DNA of 64,000 nt from an uncultured Prevotella sp. (GCA_905236755.1 CAJOCR010000016.1:1-64000), one strand, 5' to 3'. Positions 1-9,932 are shown, counted from the stretch's first letter. Notes: generated by a model from the sequence alone, not told the origin. Numbers and translations: made by a program.

Positions 1-581
1 TTATGATGCAGGCTGTTGAAAACTTGTTTTCATAAAGACAGCAGCATAAAATCATTAAAAGAGCAGAATGCTCTAATCATCTTCATTTTCCTTTTGATTT
101 ATACAGAGTATATTTAAAATCTCAATACAGGATTTTGCGGGTGCCCCCAAATTTATCGAAAAATATCTCCACGAGTTTTGTTTTTATCAAGAATTAGAGA
201 ATTGACTAACGTCTTGGAGGGAGATGGAGGGAAGATTGTTGTTTATGATTTGTTATCGTGAGCGTGTGATTAATAAAAAATAGTATATTTTTATGGTTGT
301 TTAGTTTAAAAGTGTTATATTTGCAGCCGAAATGTTTTCTAATGCCCATATCATGAAGTTTAAATAGAAATCAGTACCACTAATATGGTATTTTTTGTAA
401 TGATGTAATGGGGAAAGATAAGATGATAGTGAAATAATGCTATCTTTGTGACGCAAAAACTATAGAATAATTGCAGATAAACGAAAATAAACCACTTTAT
501 GTAGTTTTTAACTATGTAATGCACGTAATCTGTTATGATGTTCAGAGAGACTAATTATAATATAAACTTAAACTAAAATGT
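1..581. other. Intergenic region upstream of the SusC/SusD locus
   Basis: No convincing gene is seen on either strand. Two boxes match the Bacteroidetes -7 element, TATATTTG at 316-323 and TATCTTTG at 441-448. Neither has a well-placed TTTG about 19-20 bp upstream, so the promoter of the uptake locus is not resolved. A half copy of a palindromic repeat found near 42.3 kb lies at 181-214. Confidence 0.5.
181..214. repeat. Half copy of the palindromic element also found at 42.2-42.5 kb
   Basis: The segment contains ATCAAGAATTAGAGAATT followed by GACTAACG. It matches the left arm and centre of the 42223-42316 element but has no right arm here. Confidence 0.55.
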
Positions 582-3500
582 ATGGTTAAACTGAAATGTG
601 ATCTAATGACACTTATTGCAGTTGCTATGGTCGGCTATTCGACAAATGCAACGGCTGGTGGGGGGCTATCACAAACGGAAGAACAAACCGTTTTGGAACA
701 GCCTAAGGTCGAGAAACTAAATGCCAATGACGATCGTAAGGTAAGCGGATATGTGCGTGATGATCAGGGCGAACCCTTGGTTGGCGTATCTATTGTTGCC
801 GGCGATAGTCGTACCATTACTGATGTTAATGGATTTTATACTTTGAAGATTCCTGCTTCGCAACTTGTTATGAAGGTTAGTTACGTAGGTATGGAGAGTC
901 AGCAGATTACCATTGCTAAGGGTACTGGTGATGTGAAGCGCGATGTGGTTATGAAAAACAATAATGAGCTTGCTGATGTTGTGGTTACTGGTATCTTTAA
1001 GAAGGCTCGTGAGAGCTATACCGGTTCGGTGACTACTATTGACAAGACAGATATTGAACTTCACCGTGGTCAGAACCTGTTGCAGACATTGAAGAGTATT
1101 GATGCATCGTTGAACTTCCAGGTGAACAACCTTGCGGGTAGTAACCCTAATAACCTGCCGCAGATTAATATCCGTGGTAACTCGAGTTTGCCTATGAGCG
1201 TGGCTGAGTTTAACAGCTCAACAAAAAACTCAGTGAACACACCTCTTGTTATTCTTGATGGTTTCGAGATGTCGCTTGAAAAACTCATGGACTATAACGA
1301 TGAGGAAATAGAGAGTATCAATATCTTGAAAGATGCATCGGCAACAGCCATCTATGGTTCGAGAGGTTCTAATGGTGTTATCGTTGTTACTACTCGTCAG
1401 CCCGAGGTTGGTAAGCTTCGTATTCAGGCTGAGGTGGGTATTGATATTGAGGCTCCCGATCTTACAAGTTACGATTATCTGAATGCAAAGGAGAAGCTTG
1501 AACTTGAAAATTCGCTTGGTTTGTATTCAAATGATTATATCCCTAATGATTTTAATTTCCAGGAGCATTACAACAAGAAGTTGCGTAATGTGCTTAGTGG
1601 TGCTACTACCGACTGGTTGAAGAAACCTGTTCGTACTGGTGTGGGTTCGCACTATAACACACGTCTTGAAGGTGGTAGTGAGCAGTTCCGTTGGGCTATA
1701 AGTGCAAACTACAAAGATACTGAGGGTACGATGAAAAACTCATACCGTCGTTCGTTCAACGGAAGTATTCAGCTTGTGTATAACCTGAAGAATATTACTT
1801 TCAAGAACTATACTACTCTTGGCCTTGTTCGTTCGCAGGAGAGTAATTATGGCAGCTATAGTCAGTATGTATCGTTGCAGCCATACGATATTCCTTATGA
1901 TGAGACAGGTGCGTTGCGTCAGCAGTTTGAACATTTCCTTGGTCCGTCACAGGGTGCGGGTCGTGCCAATCCTCTTTATGATGCAGAACTGAATACTATT
2001 GATAAGTCGGGACATGAGACACTTACCAATAACTTTGCTGTGGAGTGGCATATCATTCCAGATCTTACCCTTCGTGGTCAGTTGGGTATAAGCAAGTTTA
2101 ATAATACAAGCGATTATTTCTTGCCTGCTGAACATTCTTATTTTACAACAAACAGTTACGGTCACTATAGTGAGTATCAGGATGATGAGGGCTTCCTCCG
2201 TCGTGGATTGTATCGCTATGGCACAGGCAACGGATATAGTTATGACGGTAATGCTACATTGTCATATAGTCATGTGTTTGCTGACAAGCATCAGTTGTAT
2301 GTGGGTGCCGACTATAACATCTCTTCTCGTGATAATCTTGCGTATGTTTTCGAGGCAGAGGGTATATCAGACAGCGAGAATCCTTTCCTTGGAAATGCCC
2401 GTCAGTATGTTAAGAACGGTACACCTTCAGGTTCTAAGGACAAGAGCCGTCGTATTGGTTTAACAACTAACGTGAACTATACTTACGACTCACGTTACTA
2501 TGTTGACTTGTCGTATCGTGTAGATGGTAGTTCTACATTCGGTAGCGATAGGAAATGGGCACCATTCTGGTCTGTAGGTATTGGATGGAATGTGCATAAC
2601 GAGAAGTGGTTCAAGGAGAATCCTGTTCTTAGTATTCTTCGTCTGAAGGCTTCATTAGGTGATGTAGGTACTCAGATGGGTAGTGGCTCAGGAGCAAACA
2701 CTGTGTTCAGATCGGTAACTTCAAGCAAGTATATGAACTGGATAGGTTCTACACTTACTGCCTGGGGAAACTCACACCTTACATGGCAGACAACACGTGA
2801 GATAAACCTCGGTACTGAGTTTGGTTTGTTCAACGGCAGATTGAAGGGAGAATTTAACTTCTATGATAAGAAAACATCAAACCTCTTGTCGTCAATGGAT
2901 TTGCCATCGAGCATGGGTATTAACAGTTATATAGCCAATGTTGGTGAGGTGAAGAACCGTGGATGGGAGCTTTCACTCAGCGGTTATCCTATACGTGACT
3001 TGAAAGACGGTCTGACATGGATGATGACTGGTCAGTTAGTATATAACAGAAACTGGATAACCAAGTTGTCGGATGCTGTTAAGGCTCAGACAGAGGCTTA
3101 TCGTAATCAGGATGTTGAGGTTGCAAACCTTTTCTATGAGGGTATGCCGCAGAATGCTATATATGCAGTTAAGTCGCTTGGTATTGATCCTTCAACAGGT
3201 AATGAAATATATGTTGACCGTGATGGTAATGTTACTGACTCTTGGCGTGCTGGCGATAAGGTGTTCTGTGGTCAGGGCGACCCTAAGTATAGAGGTAATC
3301 TGAGTAACGTTGTTCGTTACAAGAACTGGACTCTTAACTTCACCTTCTCATATTATTGGGGCGGATACTCATACAACAGTACCTTGCGTGATAAGGTTGA
3401 GGTGACTATCAATGCGTTGAAGAGTCAGAATGTTGACCGTCGTGCGTTGACAGACCGTTGGATGAAGCCTGGTGATGTGACATTTTTCAAAGGATATAGT

Positions 3501-3740
3501 GAAGATGCCACACGTGCTACTTCACGTTTTGTGATGAAAGATAATGTTCTTGAACTCTCGTCAGCTTCGTTGCAGTATCGTTGGGATAGCAAGTGGTTGA
3601 AGCAGGTTATGAGAATGCAGTCTGTGGTGTTTAGCTTGAATGCAAGTGACTTGTTCCATTGGGGAAGCATCAAGCAGGAACGTGGTGTTAACTACCCATA
3701 CGCCCGCAATATACAGGGAAGTGTGAAACTTCTATTCTAA
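582..3740 (+). CDS. SusC/RagA-family TonB-dependent outer-membrane transporter
   Basis: A 1052-residue outer-membrane receptor that should import a ligand captured by the SusD partner, energised by TonB. A signal peptide (about residues 1-26) is followed by a carboxypeptidase-regulatory-like domain (about 54-112), a TonB-box-like DVVVTG at 132-137, and a plug ending in the family-typical stretch ILKDASATAIYGSRGSNG. The remainder forms the beta barrel. There is no N-terminal STN domain, so anti-sigma signalling through this protein is not expected. ATG 582 is used because ATG 578 runs into a stop within four codons. The gene is followed 38 bp later by SusD. The substrate cannot be read from the sequence; no glycoside hydrolase is adjacent, so a peptide or other non-glycan ligand is possible. 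Confidence 0.95.
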   Translation: MVKLKCDLMTLIAVAMVGYSTNATAGGGLSQTEEQTVLEQPKVEKLNANDDRKVSGYVRDDQGEPLVGVSIVAGDSRTITDVNGFYTLKIPASQLVMKVSYVGMESQQITIAKGTGDVKRDVVMKNNNELADVVVTGIFKKARESYTGSVTTIDKTDIELHRGQNLLQTLKSIDASLNFQVNNLAGSNPNNLPQINIRGNSSLPMSVAEFNSSTKNSVNTPLVILDGFEMSLEKLMDYNDEEIESINILKDASATAIYGSRGSNGVIVVTTRQPEVGKLRIQAEVGIDIEAPDLTSYDYLNAKEKLELENSLGLYSNDYIPNDFNFQEHYNKKLRNVLSGATTDWLKKPVRTGVGSHYNTRLEGGSEQFRWAISANYKDTEGTMKNSYRRSFNGSIQLVYNLKNITFKNYTTLGLVRSQESNYGSYSQYVSLQPYDIPYDETGALRQQFEHFLGPSQGAGRANPLYDAELNTIDKSGHETLTNNFAVEWHIIPDLTLRGQLGISKFNNTSDYFLPAEHSYFTTNSYGHYSEYQDDEGFLRRGLYRYGTGNGYSYDGNATLSYSHVFADKHQLYVGADYNISSRDNLAYVFEAEGISDSENPFLGNARQYVKNGTPSGSKDKSRRIGLTTNVNYTYDSRYYVDLSYRVDGSSTFGSDRKWAPFWSVGIGWNVHNEKWFKENPVLSILRLKASLGDVGTQMGSGSGANTVFRSVTSSKYMNWIGSTLTAWGNSHLTWQTTREINLGTEFGLFNGRLKGEFNFYDKKTSNLLSSMDLPSSMGINSYIANVGEVKNRGWELSLSGYPIRDLKDGLTWMMTGQLVYNRNWITKLSDAVKAQTEAYRNQDVEVANLFYEGMPQNAIYAVKSLGIDPSTGNEIYVDRDGNVTDSWRAGDKVFCGQGDPKYRGNLSNVVRYKNWTLNFTFSYYWGGYSYNSTLRDKVEVTINALKSQNVDRRALTDRWMKPGDVTFFKGYSEDATRATSRFVMKDNVLELSSASLQYRWDSKWLKQVMRMQSVVFSLNASDLFHWGSIKQERGVNYPYARNIQGSVKLLF

Positions 3741-3778
3741 ACTGGCGTATGAATGATAACTAAAAATAGAAAAGGATT

Positions 3779-5314
3779 ATGAAAATCAATATAAGAAAAA
3801 ACGGGAATGCTGTGAGAAAGGCTGGTTATATAGCTGCCCTTGTTCTTGCTCCATTGTTCCTTTCATCGTGCAACGACTGGCTTGACGTGCGCCCTGATAC
3901 CGAACAGAAAGAGAACGATCAGTTCTCTACTGAGAATGGTTTCCAGACGGCTCTTACTGGTTGTTACTTACAGATGGCAAGTATGAATGCTTATGGTTTG
4001 AACCTCACTATGACAAGTGTGGAAAATCTTGCTGATTTGTGGCGTATAAACTCAAGTACCTCTCGCTATGGTGAGCGTGACCTCAGTCGTCATGAATATA
4101 CTACTGATAACGCCAAGTCAACAATAAAGAGCATATATACTACTCTTTTCAAGACTATTGCGCAGGCTAACCTTATTATAAAGAATGCCGAAGACAACAC
4201 TGGTGTGTTTAAGGAGAAGCGCATGCATGATGTGATACTTGGTGAGGCGTATGCTATACGTGCATATTGTCAGCTTGATATTCTTCGTTTGTTCGGTCAG
4301 ATGCCTAATGGTGGCGAGAAAGAAGTGAAACTGCCTTATTCTGAGGCTACAAGCATTACGGATATTCCGCAGTATTATAGTTTTGCTGAGTATGCAGCTA
4401 AACTGAAGAGTGATATAGAAAGAGCTGAGAGTCTGCTTAAAGACAGCGACCCAGCAACTATCTATCCTTATAACCGTACATACGCTACTGGTGAGGAATA
4501 TGAGAAGAACGAGTATCTTATGTATCGCCAGATGCGCCTTAACTACTGGGCTGTGCGTGCGTTGCATGCTCGTATGGCATTATATACAGGTGACAAGGAT
4601 GCGGCGCTTACCATCGCTCGTGACCTTATAAATGCTCAGTTGGCAGATGGTACCCCTGTGCGTGCACTCAGTGGACTGAAAGACTATGGTAGTGGTTATA
4701 CCACTTGCCCTAATGAGTGCTATTTCTCAATCAGTAAGTATGATATTAAGGATTATGCCGTTAATTACTTCACAGATAATGAAAACAACGTTGTTTCTTC
4801 GTATGGTGCCAATCAGTTTGCCATAAGTCATGAGATGCTTGAAAAACTTTTTGAGGGTGAGGCTATAGAAAGCCATAATCGCTATTCTGGTCTTTGGAAC
4901 CAGAGTCTGAAGGATGGTGATGGTTATCTATGGGTTGGTTTCAAGCGTTATTGCTTTGACGATAAGGTGGTTAATCCAAACCTTTATTACCAGATTATTC
5001 CTATGCTTAGAACATCAGAGATGTATCTTATCGTTATGGAGACGTCAACAGACCTGACTGAGGTTAACCAACTGTATGTTGAGTATATGAAGTCGCATAA
5101 CGTGGCTCGTCCAAGAATGTTCACATCGCTTTCTGATGTGGCTACATGGATAGAGAACGAATATCGTCGTGAGTTCTATGGTGAGGGACAGATGTTCTAT
5201 ACTTACAAGCGTTTGGGTGAGAAGAATATATTGTGGAACAAGACTGAAGCTAATGAGAACACTTATATTATTCCTCTGCCAGAAACGGAGTATGATCCGA
5301 GTGAAATAAAATAA
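3779..5314 (+). CDS. SusD/RagB-family surface lipoprotein
   Basis: A 511-residue substrate-binding lipoprotein partnering the SusC transporter just upstream. A basic N-terminus and hydrophobic segment end in a lipobox with the lipidation cysteine at residue 31 (FLSSC), followed by NDWLDV, the usual SusD mature start. The helical TPR-like body is typical in length. A C-terminal region with the REFYGEGQMFYTYKRLG signature is the conserved RagB/SusD end. It is expected on the outer face of the outer membrane as the lid of the SusC barrel. Co-transcription with susC and the three downstream genes is likely from the short gaps. Ligand specificity is not predictable. Confidence 0.95.
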   Translation: MKINIRKNGNAVRKAGYIAALVLAPLFLSSCNDWLDVRPDTEQKENDQFSTENGFQTALTGCYLQMASMNAYGLNLTMTSVENLADLWRINSSTSRYGERDLSRHEYTTDNAKSTIKSIYTTLFKTIAQANLIIKNAEDNTGVFKEKRMHDVILGEAYAIRAYCQLDILRLFGQMPNGGEKEVKLPYSEATSITDIPQYYSFAEYAAKLKSDIERAESLLKDSDPATIYPYNRTYATGEEYEKNEYLMYRQMRLNYWAVRALHARMALYTGDKDAALTIARDLINAQLADGTPVRALSGLKDYGSGYTTCPNECYFSISKYDIKDYAVNYFTDNENNVVSSYGANQFAISHEMLEKLFEGEAIESHNRYSGLWNQSLKDGDGYLWVGFKRYCFDDKVVNPNLYYQIIPMLRTSEMYLIVMETSTDLTEVNQLYVEYMKSHNVARPRMFTSLSDVATWIENEYRREFYGEGQMFYTYKRLGEKNILWNKTEANENTYIIPLPETEYDPSEIK

Positions 5315-5338
5315 AGGTATTTGAAAAAACGAAAAGAC

Positions 5339-6163
5339 ATGAAGATAATTAAATATTTGGTTATGGCTGCCATGGTGCTAACCGTTGCCACCTCGTGCGA
5401 GAAAGATTTGGAGGCTTATTCCAATTCTGATTGCTACCTTAATTTCCGTTTCTTGAATAGCGAGGGAAAAGATTATCAGAACGAGGAATTGGTAAAGACT
5501 CCAGCTCTTGTTAATTCGCCTTTGATATATAATTTCAAGACACATGGAAGCGTGCAGAACGATACTGTGTGGATAGAGGCAAAGACTGCCGGCTTTGTCA
5601 AGGAATTCGATCGCGAGTATGCTCTTGAGCAGGTTGAGGTTGAAGGTGCTGACAATGCTGTTGCTGGTGTTGACTATTTGGCTTTTGATAGCCAGGATGC
5701 ACAACGTATTCAGGTTGTAAAGGCTGGTGAAAGCTATTTCAAAGTACCTATTGTGGTTTTACGTAATAGTGGTTTGCTTACCAAGAGTGTTGTGTTAAAG
5801 GTTCGTTTCAAGGAGAATCAAAACTTTAAGAATGGTTTCACAATGATGCAGACGCGTGTGATATCAATTACAGATAGAGTGTCGAAGCCTTCTGTATGGG
5901 ATGCTTGCGACCTTGATCATGTGTTTGGTGCGTATGGTGACGTGAAATTCCAACTCATGATAGAGTGGAGTGGTAAGTCGTGGAGCGATGAATTTATTCT
6001 TGAGAACTATAATTCAGACAAGGCATATCTTTCTTATATGGATCAGGTATTTGCAAAAAGACTGGCGAGTGAGAATGAAGCACGTGTTGCCGACGGTAAG
6101 GGAGTGTGGTGCGAGGTTGATGGTACTCCGGTAAGTTTCACTCCAAAGCCAATATTTGAGTAA
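5339..6163 (+). CDS. DUF4843-type surface lipoprotein
   Basis: A 274-residue lipoprotein. The chosen start is ATG 5339, which gives MKIIKYLVMAAMVLTVATSC with the lipid cysteine at residue 20; an upstream TTG at 5321 only adds a charged extension. The body resembles the DUF4843 family that regularly follows SusC/SusD pairs in Bacteroidales, and no enzymatic motif is visible. It begins 24 bp after SusD and precedes a PKD-like lipoprotein by 23 bp, consistent with one transcript. A role as an accessory surface binding protein is inferred only from position and lipidation. Confidence 0.75.
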   Translation: MKIIKYLVMAAMVLTVATSCEKDLEAYSNSDCYLNFRFLNSEGKDYQNEELVKTPALVNSPLIYNFKTHGSVQNDTVWIEAKTAGFVKEFDREYALEQVEVEGADNAVAGVDYLAFDSQDAQRIQVVKAGESYFKVPIVVLRNSGLLTKSVVLKVRFKENQNFKNGFTMMQTRVISITDRVSKPSVWDACDLDHVFGAYGDVKFQLMIEWSGKSWSDEFILENYNSDKAYLSYMDQVFAKRLASENEARVADGKGVWCEVDGTPVSFTPKPIFE

Positions 6164-6186
6164 AATATAATATAAAGAACGAAGAA

Positions 6187-7767
6187 ATGAAGAAAAATAT
6201 ATTTCATATAGTATTGTTGGGATTGCTGGCTGTTACGCTAAACTCATGTATTAGCGACAATAGTGCTCTTGGCAACCCAGACAGCGTTCCTACGATAGGA
6301 ATAGTGGAAATACCTGAACAAACGGCTGTTTCGTATGTGGGTAATCATCTTACTATATCGCCAGAGATAAACACTACGTATGATGATTCTCAGTTGCAAT
6401 ACACATGGTATCTGTATGTTGACAAGGAACATTCAAAGGATGGTTTTAGACAAAATATCATCGGTACCGAGCGTAACCTTGACTATGAGGTGAATCTTCC
6501 TTCAGGTGTTTATGTTGTTACGCTTGAGGTAAAGGTAAAAGAAAGTGGACTTGCTCAGTATGCTCGTGCCAACTTGAACGTGTCAACGGCTTTCTCTAAT
6601 GGTTTTTATGCACTTAAGGAAACTACAGATGGTAATACTGAGCTTGATTTCCTGTTAAAGACCGTCAAGGAAAAGGCTAATGAAACAGATGCTGATGAAG
6701 ACACCCTTATCCTTATGGAAAATCTTCTTGAAAAGTTTGAGGCTCCGATGAAGGGTAAGCCTGTTTCGCTGGCTATGCTTTATCAGCAGGATTATGTTAA
6801 TCCTGATGTTAACCAGATGGAGAAGGCAAATATGATTCATTTGTTTACAACAGAAGATTATCGTGCATACCGTACTGAGGATATGAAGCAGGTGTTTGAC
6901 CGTACTAACGTATGTTATGCAGGCGAGGATAATGATGATATGTATTATAATCTGAGTCATGCTGCCAATTTTGGTGTTATGATGTCAAAGAAGGGAGTTA
7001 GCTGTTTCCAACTGTCGGCTTCTTCTACCACTACAGGTAAGTTGACTTTGCCTACAATAGAAGATGATGTTACCCCACATATACAGATGCTTAAGGGTAC
7101 TCAATATGGTATGGCATACTGGAGCAACAAACTGCATGGTGTGCGTAATTTGAATAGAACATGTAATGGTGTGAGTGATCTTTCAAGTGATACTCTGGGC
7201 AGACAGGAATGTATTGCAAGTGGTCTTACACGTGTTAATGCTATGACTGAGACGGTGTGGTTCTATACAGAAGATAAGACTACCAACAAACGCTATCTTC
7301 ATCTTATAGATGGTGCTCAAGACACATTGAAAGAGATTCGTGAACTTGACCCTACACTTCATATTGCTAAGGCTACACGTGTGGCTGCCTGTGGTAGTAG
7401 CGCTTCTATAATCTATGCTATTGATGGAAGAAAGCTCTATGCTTATGCCTTTGATACAAACACAGAGAAAGAGGTTGTGCTGCCTGGTGTTACCGATGTT
7501 GATTTTGTTACTAACCAATGGCTTGGTCTTAAGTTTGGTGATAAGAAATTCAACTACGACAATCTTATCGTAGGTACTCAGAATGGTGATAAATACAAAC
7601 TATTCTTCTATGATAATCTTGTGGGAGGAGCGCCTTCACAGAATGCTTACCATGTAGCTACAGGTACGGGTAGGGTGCATAGCATACGTCGTTGTGTGCC
7701 AAGTAAGATTACAAGTCTTGTTATTACTATGGTACCTCCAACACCTATATTCCCAACAAGTGAATAA
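6187..7767 (+). CDS. PKD-like family surface lipoprotein
   Basis: A 526-residue lipoprotein with the lipid cysteine at residue 21 (TLNSC). An Ig/PKD-like segment around residues 40-120 (LQYTWYLY, YVVTLEVKV) is followed by a long region without a recognised fold, probably a repeat or propeller. Proteins of this kind commonly sit fourth in SusC-SusD-DUF4843 loci of Bacteroides and Prevotella. It probably binds the transported ligand or a host polymer at the cell surface. No catalytic motif was recognised. The thioredoxin-like gene starts 19 bp downstream. Confidence 0.75.
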   Translation: MKKNIFHIVLLGLLAVTLNSCISDNSALGNPDSVPTIGIVEIPEQTAVSYVGNHLTISPEINTTYDDSQLQYTWYLYVDKEHSKDGFRQNIIGTERNLDYEVNLPSGVYVVTLEVKVKESGLAQYARANLNVSTAFSNGFYALKETTDGNTELDFLLKTVKEKANETDADEDTLILMENLLEKFEAPMKGKPVSLAMLYQQDYVNPDVNQMEKANMIHLFTTEDYRAYRTEDMKQVFDRTNVCYAGEDNDDMYYNLSHAANFGVMMSKKGVSCFQLSASSTTTGKLTLPTIEDDVTPHIQMLKGTQYGMAYWSNKLHGVRNLNRTCNGVSDLSSDTLGRQECIASGLTRVNAMTETVWFYTEDKTTNKRYLHLIDGAQDTLKEIRELDPTLHIAKATRVAACGSSASIIYAIDGRKLYAYAFDTNTEKEVVLPGVTDVDFVTNQWLGLKFGDKKFNYDNLIVGTQNGDKYKLFFYDNLVGGAPSQNAYHVATGTGRVHSIRRCVPSKITSLVITMVPPTPIFPTSE

Positions 7768-7786
7768 TATATATAAGAAAGAGAAA

Positions 7787-8947
7787 ATGAAGAAGATTAT
7801 ATTTTTTCTTGCATTGATCGCTATTTCTATGTCGGTCGATGCACAGACAAATTTTAACGAGGGAAAAACGTTTAAGGAAATTCTCTCTATGGCTAACGAG
7901 CAGGGTAAGCCTGTGTTTATTGATTGCTATACTTCATGGTGTGGACCTTGCAAGCAAATGGCTCGTGAGGTGTTTCCAAAGAAAGAAGCTGGCGATTATT
8001 TCAATACTAAGTTTGTATGCTGGAAGGTGGATATGGAGAAGGGCGAAGGCCCTGAACTTGCTGATAAGTATGATGTGGCTGCATATCCAACATTCCTTAT
8101 TCTTAATGGTGATGGAAGTTTGAAGGCTACTCATGTTGGGTCGGCTCCTCTTGATGCGTTTATCAAGACTATTGATGGACTTCTGAACGAGAAGAAGGGA
8201 TTGCCTTGGTATCAGCAGCAGTTCAAGGAAGGTAATCGTGATGAGGCTTTCCTTAATGAGTATATGGATATTCTTGACAGAAGTTATCTTCGTAACGAGA
8301 AGAAGCAGGTTACAAGCATACTTTTAGAAGGAAAGACTGCTGAACGGATTGTTGCTGATAGTGTACTTTTTAAGAAATTCCTTGCAGCAAGCTATGATAC
8401 AAACGATGAGTTGTTCCTTAATATTTATCGTCTTCGCACAACTGTTCTTAGTAAGTATGGTGAAAAACCTGTAAGGACTCTTGATAAAGCATGGAAACAA
8501 GGCGCACGTATGTTTATGGACTTTGATGGTCGTGAGTTCAAGGGATTTGATTTGGCTAAGTTCAAGAATTATAAGCAGAAGATGATAGATTATTCTGTTC
8601 CAGATATAGAGCAGATAGAAGATGCTACTCTTGTTACTGTTGCCAATTATCAGAAAGATTATGCTACATTGGCTAAATATCTGGAGAAAGATATTAAGAC
8701 AGGTGGTAAGGTGTGGCCCGATGCTCGTGACCTTATGCCTTTGCTTCACGGAATGGCTGACAACTGTGCACAGGATAAGAAGATGAAAAAGCTTATTGTT
8801 CGTGCTGCGCAGTCGCGCATAGAATTGCTTAAGAAACAGAGTGCCGAAAATCCAGATGCCCGTCAGGTAACTGTTGGTGGTGTTAAGATGACTGCTGCTC
8901 AGTTCTTTATTAATAACTTTCAGAAGATAGTTGATACTCTGAAATAA
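7787..8947 (+). CDS. Periplasmic thioredoxin-fold protein with long C-terminal extension
   Basis: A 386-residue exported protein. ATG 7787 gives a clean signal peptide ending near VDAQ (residue 20); the frame stays open upstream into the preceding gene, but that start would bury the signal. A thioredoxin domain covers about residues 25-135 with the redox motif WCGPC (Cys52 and Cys55) and the cis-proline context AAYPTFL. About 250 mostly helical residues follow with no domain I recognise. As last gene of the SusCD locus it may reduce or protect cysteines in the locus products or imported ligand, which is inference. A perfect 17-bp hairpin ends the operon. Confidence 0.85.
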   Translation: MKKIIFFLALIAISMSVDAQTNFNEGKTFKEILSMANEQGKPVFIDCYTSWCGPCKQMAREVFPKKEAGDYFNTKFVCWKVDMEKGEGPELADKYDVAAYPTFLILNGDGSLKATHVGSAPLDAFIKTIDGLLNEKKGLPWYQQQFKEGNRDEAFLNEYMDILDRSYLRNEKKQVTSILLEGKTAERIVADSVLFKKFLAASYDTNDELFLNIYRLRTTVLSKYGEKPVRTLDKAWKQGARMFMDFDGREFKGFDLAKFKNYKQKMIDYSVPDIEQIEDATLVTVANYQKDYATLAKYLEKDIKTGGKVWPDARDLMPLLHGMADNCAQDKKMKKLIVRAAQSRIELLKKQSAENPDARQVTVGGVKMTAAQFFINNFQKIVDTLK

Positions 8948-8951
8948 AGAA

Positions 8952-8995
8952 AAATCGTTCAACGTTAATTCTTTTGTTTTAACGTTGAACGATTT
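8952..8995 (+). terminator. 17-bp perfect hairpin after the SusCD operon
   Basis: The arms at 8952-8968 and 8979-8995 are exactly complementary (core TCGTTCAACGTTAA) around a 10-nt loop. Only a short T-rich tail follows, so it is a moderate terminator and may serve both strands. Confidence 0.6.
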
Positions 8996-9024
8996 GATAG
9001 TTTTATACCTTAAATCAGTTTGTC

Positions 9025-9177
9025 TTAAGGTTGCTTTTTTCTTTTTATCCAGTTCTTTACTCTATTGTATCCCTCTACTCCAAGAATGGTAAGGCCTGCG
9101 TATTGGCATGTTTTAGCCATTCCGAAAAGTATAGTCCATAATATGCCCTTTAATGTAGCGCTGATAGGTAATAACAT
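9025..9177 (-). CDS. Small (50 aa) putative membrane protein downstream of DoxX
   Basis: A 50-codon ORF starting MLLPISATLKGILWTILFGM and ending NWIKRKKQP. One hydrophobic segment (about residues 3-30) is followed by a strongly basic tail, which suggests a single-pass inner-membrane protein with a cytoplasmic C-terminus. The start lies 8 bp after the DoxX stop, so the two are probably cotranscribed. No family is recognised. Support is its position, composition and codon usage similar to neighbours. Confidence 0.55.
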   Translation of the reverse strand: MLLPISATLKGILWTILFGMAKTCQYAGLTILGVEGYNRVKNWIKRKKQP

Positions 9178-9185
9178 TTTTGAGT

Positions 9186-9614
9186 TTATTTATCTTTATA
9201 TTTATAATATAGGTTTTTGCATAATTTCCATGCATTTGTTGACCACATGGCAAGGAAGATTAGAACAGGTTGGAAGAATAGGCGTATGAGACGAGCCTGG
9301 TCGGTATTGAGTCCGAAAGCATCTATGTGGTTTATGTATTGGTTGATGTTGCCTGGGAAAATCAGCACGTAGAATAATGCGAGCAAAGCTCCAACAAGGC
9401 CTTTGTGCTTAAAAAGGAAGAGCATGCTTAGTCCTAAACAAATTTCAACCACGCCTGATGCGAGAACGATGAAGTCTGTAAAGGCTGGTGTGAATTGCAA
9501 CCATGTTGGCACTTGTGCCACAAACTCCTGACGTGCGTGTGTCAGATGACTATAACCTGCATAGGTCATGAATAGTCCTAACAGAATACGGAATAAAAAT
9601 TTTATGTATTTCAT
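9186..9614 (-). CDS. DoxX-family integral membrane protein
   Basis: A 142-residue four-helix membrane protein of the DoxX family. Helices are visible at about residues 5-22, 46-66, 73-90 and 108-125, with the family-typical GLFMTYAGYSHL start and conserved glycine-rich second helix. DoxX-like proteins are linked to quinone or thiol redox stress responses, but the activity here is unknown. Its ATG overlaps the TGA of the upstream MarR remnant (ATGA), so it was part of a regulator-DoxX operon. Because that regulator has lost its N-terminal half, expression may now be constitutive or lost. Confidence 0.85.
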   Translation of the reverse strand: MKYIKFLFRILLGLFMTYAGYSHLTHARQEFVAQVPTWLQFTPAFTDFIVLASGVVEICLGLSMLFLFKHKGLVGALLALFYVLIFPGNINQYINHIDAFGLNTDQARLIRLFFQPVLIFLAMWSTNAWKLCKNLYYKYKDK

Positions 9615-9907
9615 TGTGTTGTTGTTTTATTATTTAATGTTTCAATAATAGAATCTAATTCAAAAGCGAGATTATGGTAATCTTCAAGTTTGAGTGGACA
9701 TGCCGATAGTTGTTTTCTCATGCCTGAAGGTATCAACTCATAGGCTTTCTCTTCTAAATTCTTCCCTTTTGTTGTCAGACTTACAATTTGTTGCCGTTTG
9801 TCTTTTTCTCCTTTCTTTCTACTGATAATTTCTAATTTCTCCATTCGTTGAAGAAGTGGAGTGACGGTGTTTGTTTCCAACAGAAGACGATGGGCAATGG
9901 TGTTGAT
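9611..9907 (-). pseudogene. MarR-family regulator lacking its N-terminal half
   Basis: The readable frame encodes the second part of the winged helix and the C-terminal dimer helix of an OhrR/MarR-type repressor (IAHRLLLETNTVTPLLQRM, then KGEKDKRQQIVSLTTKG). Family members are about 140-150 residues. Homology here begins just inside an in-frame TAA at 9908-9910, leaving about 95 codons. No ATG is available; a TTG at 9880 would give 89 residues missing the first helices. A palindrome of the kind MarR proteins bind lies 4 bp beyond the stop, suggesting that an internal deletion joined the operator to mid-gene. Probably non-functional. Confidence 0.7.
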
Positions 9908-9914
9908 TTAACGA

Positions 9915-9932
9915 TATATCGCTCGCGATATA
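9915..9932. promoter_or_regulatory. 8-2-8 palindrome, probable operator of the truncated MarR gene
   Basis: TATATCGC-TC-GCGATATA is a perfect 8-bp inverted repeat with a 2-bp spacer. It lies immediately upstream of the MarR remnant, where an autoregulated MarR gene would carry its operator. The assignment is by position and symmetry only. Confidence 0.5.
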
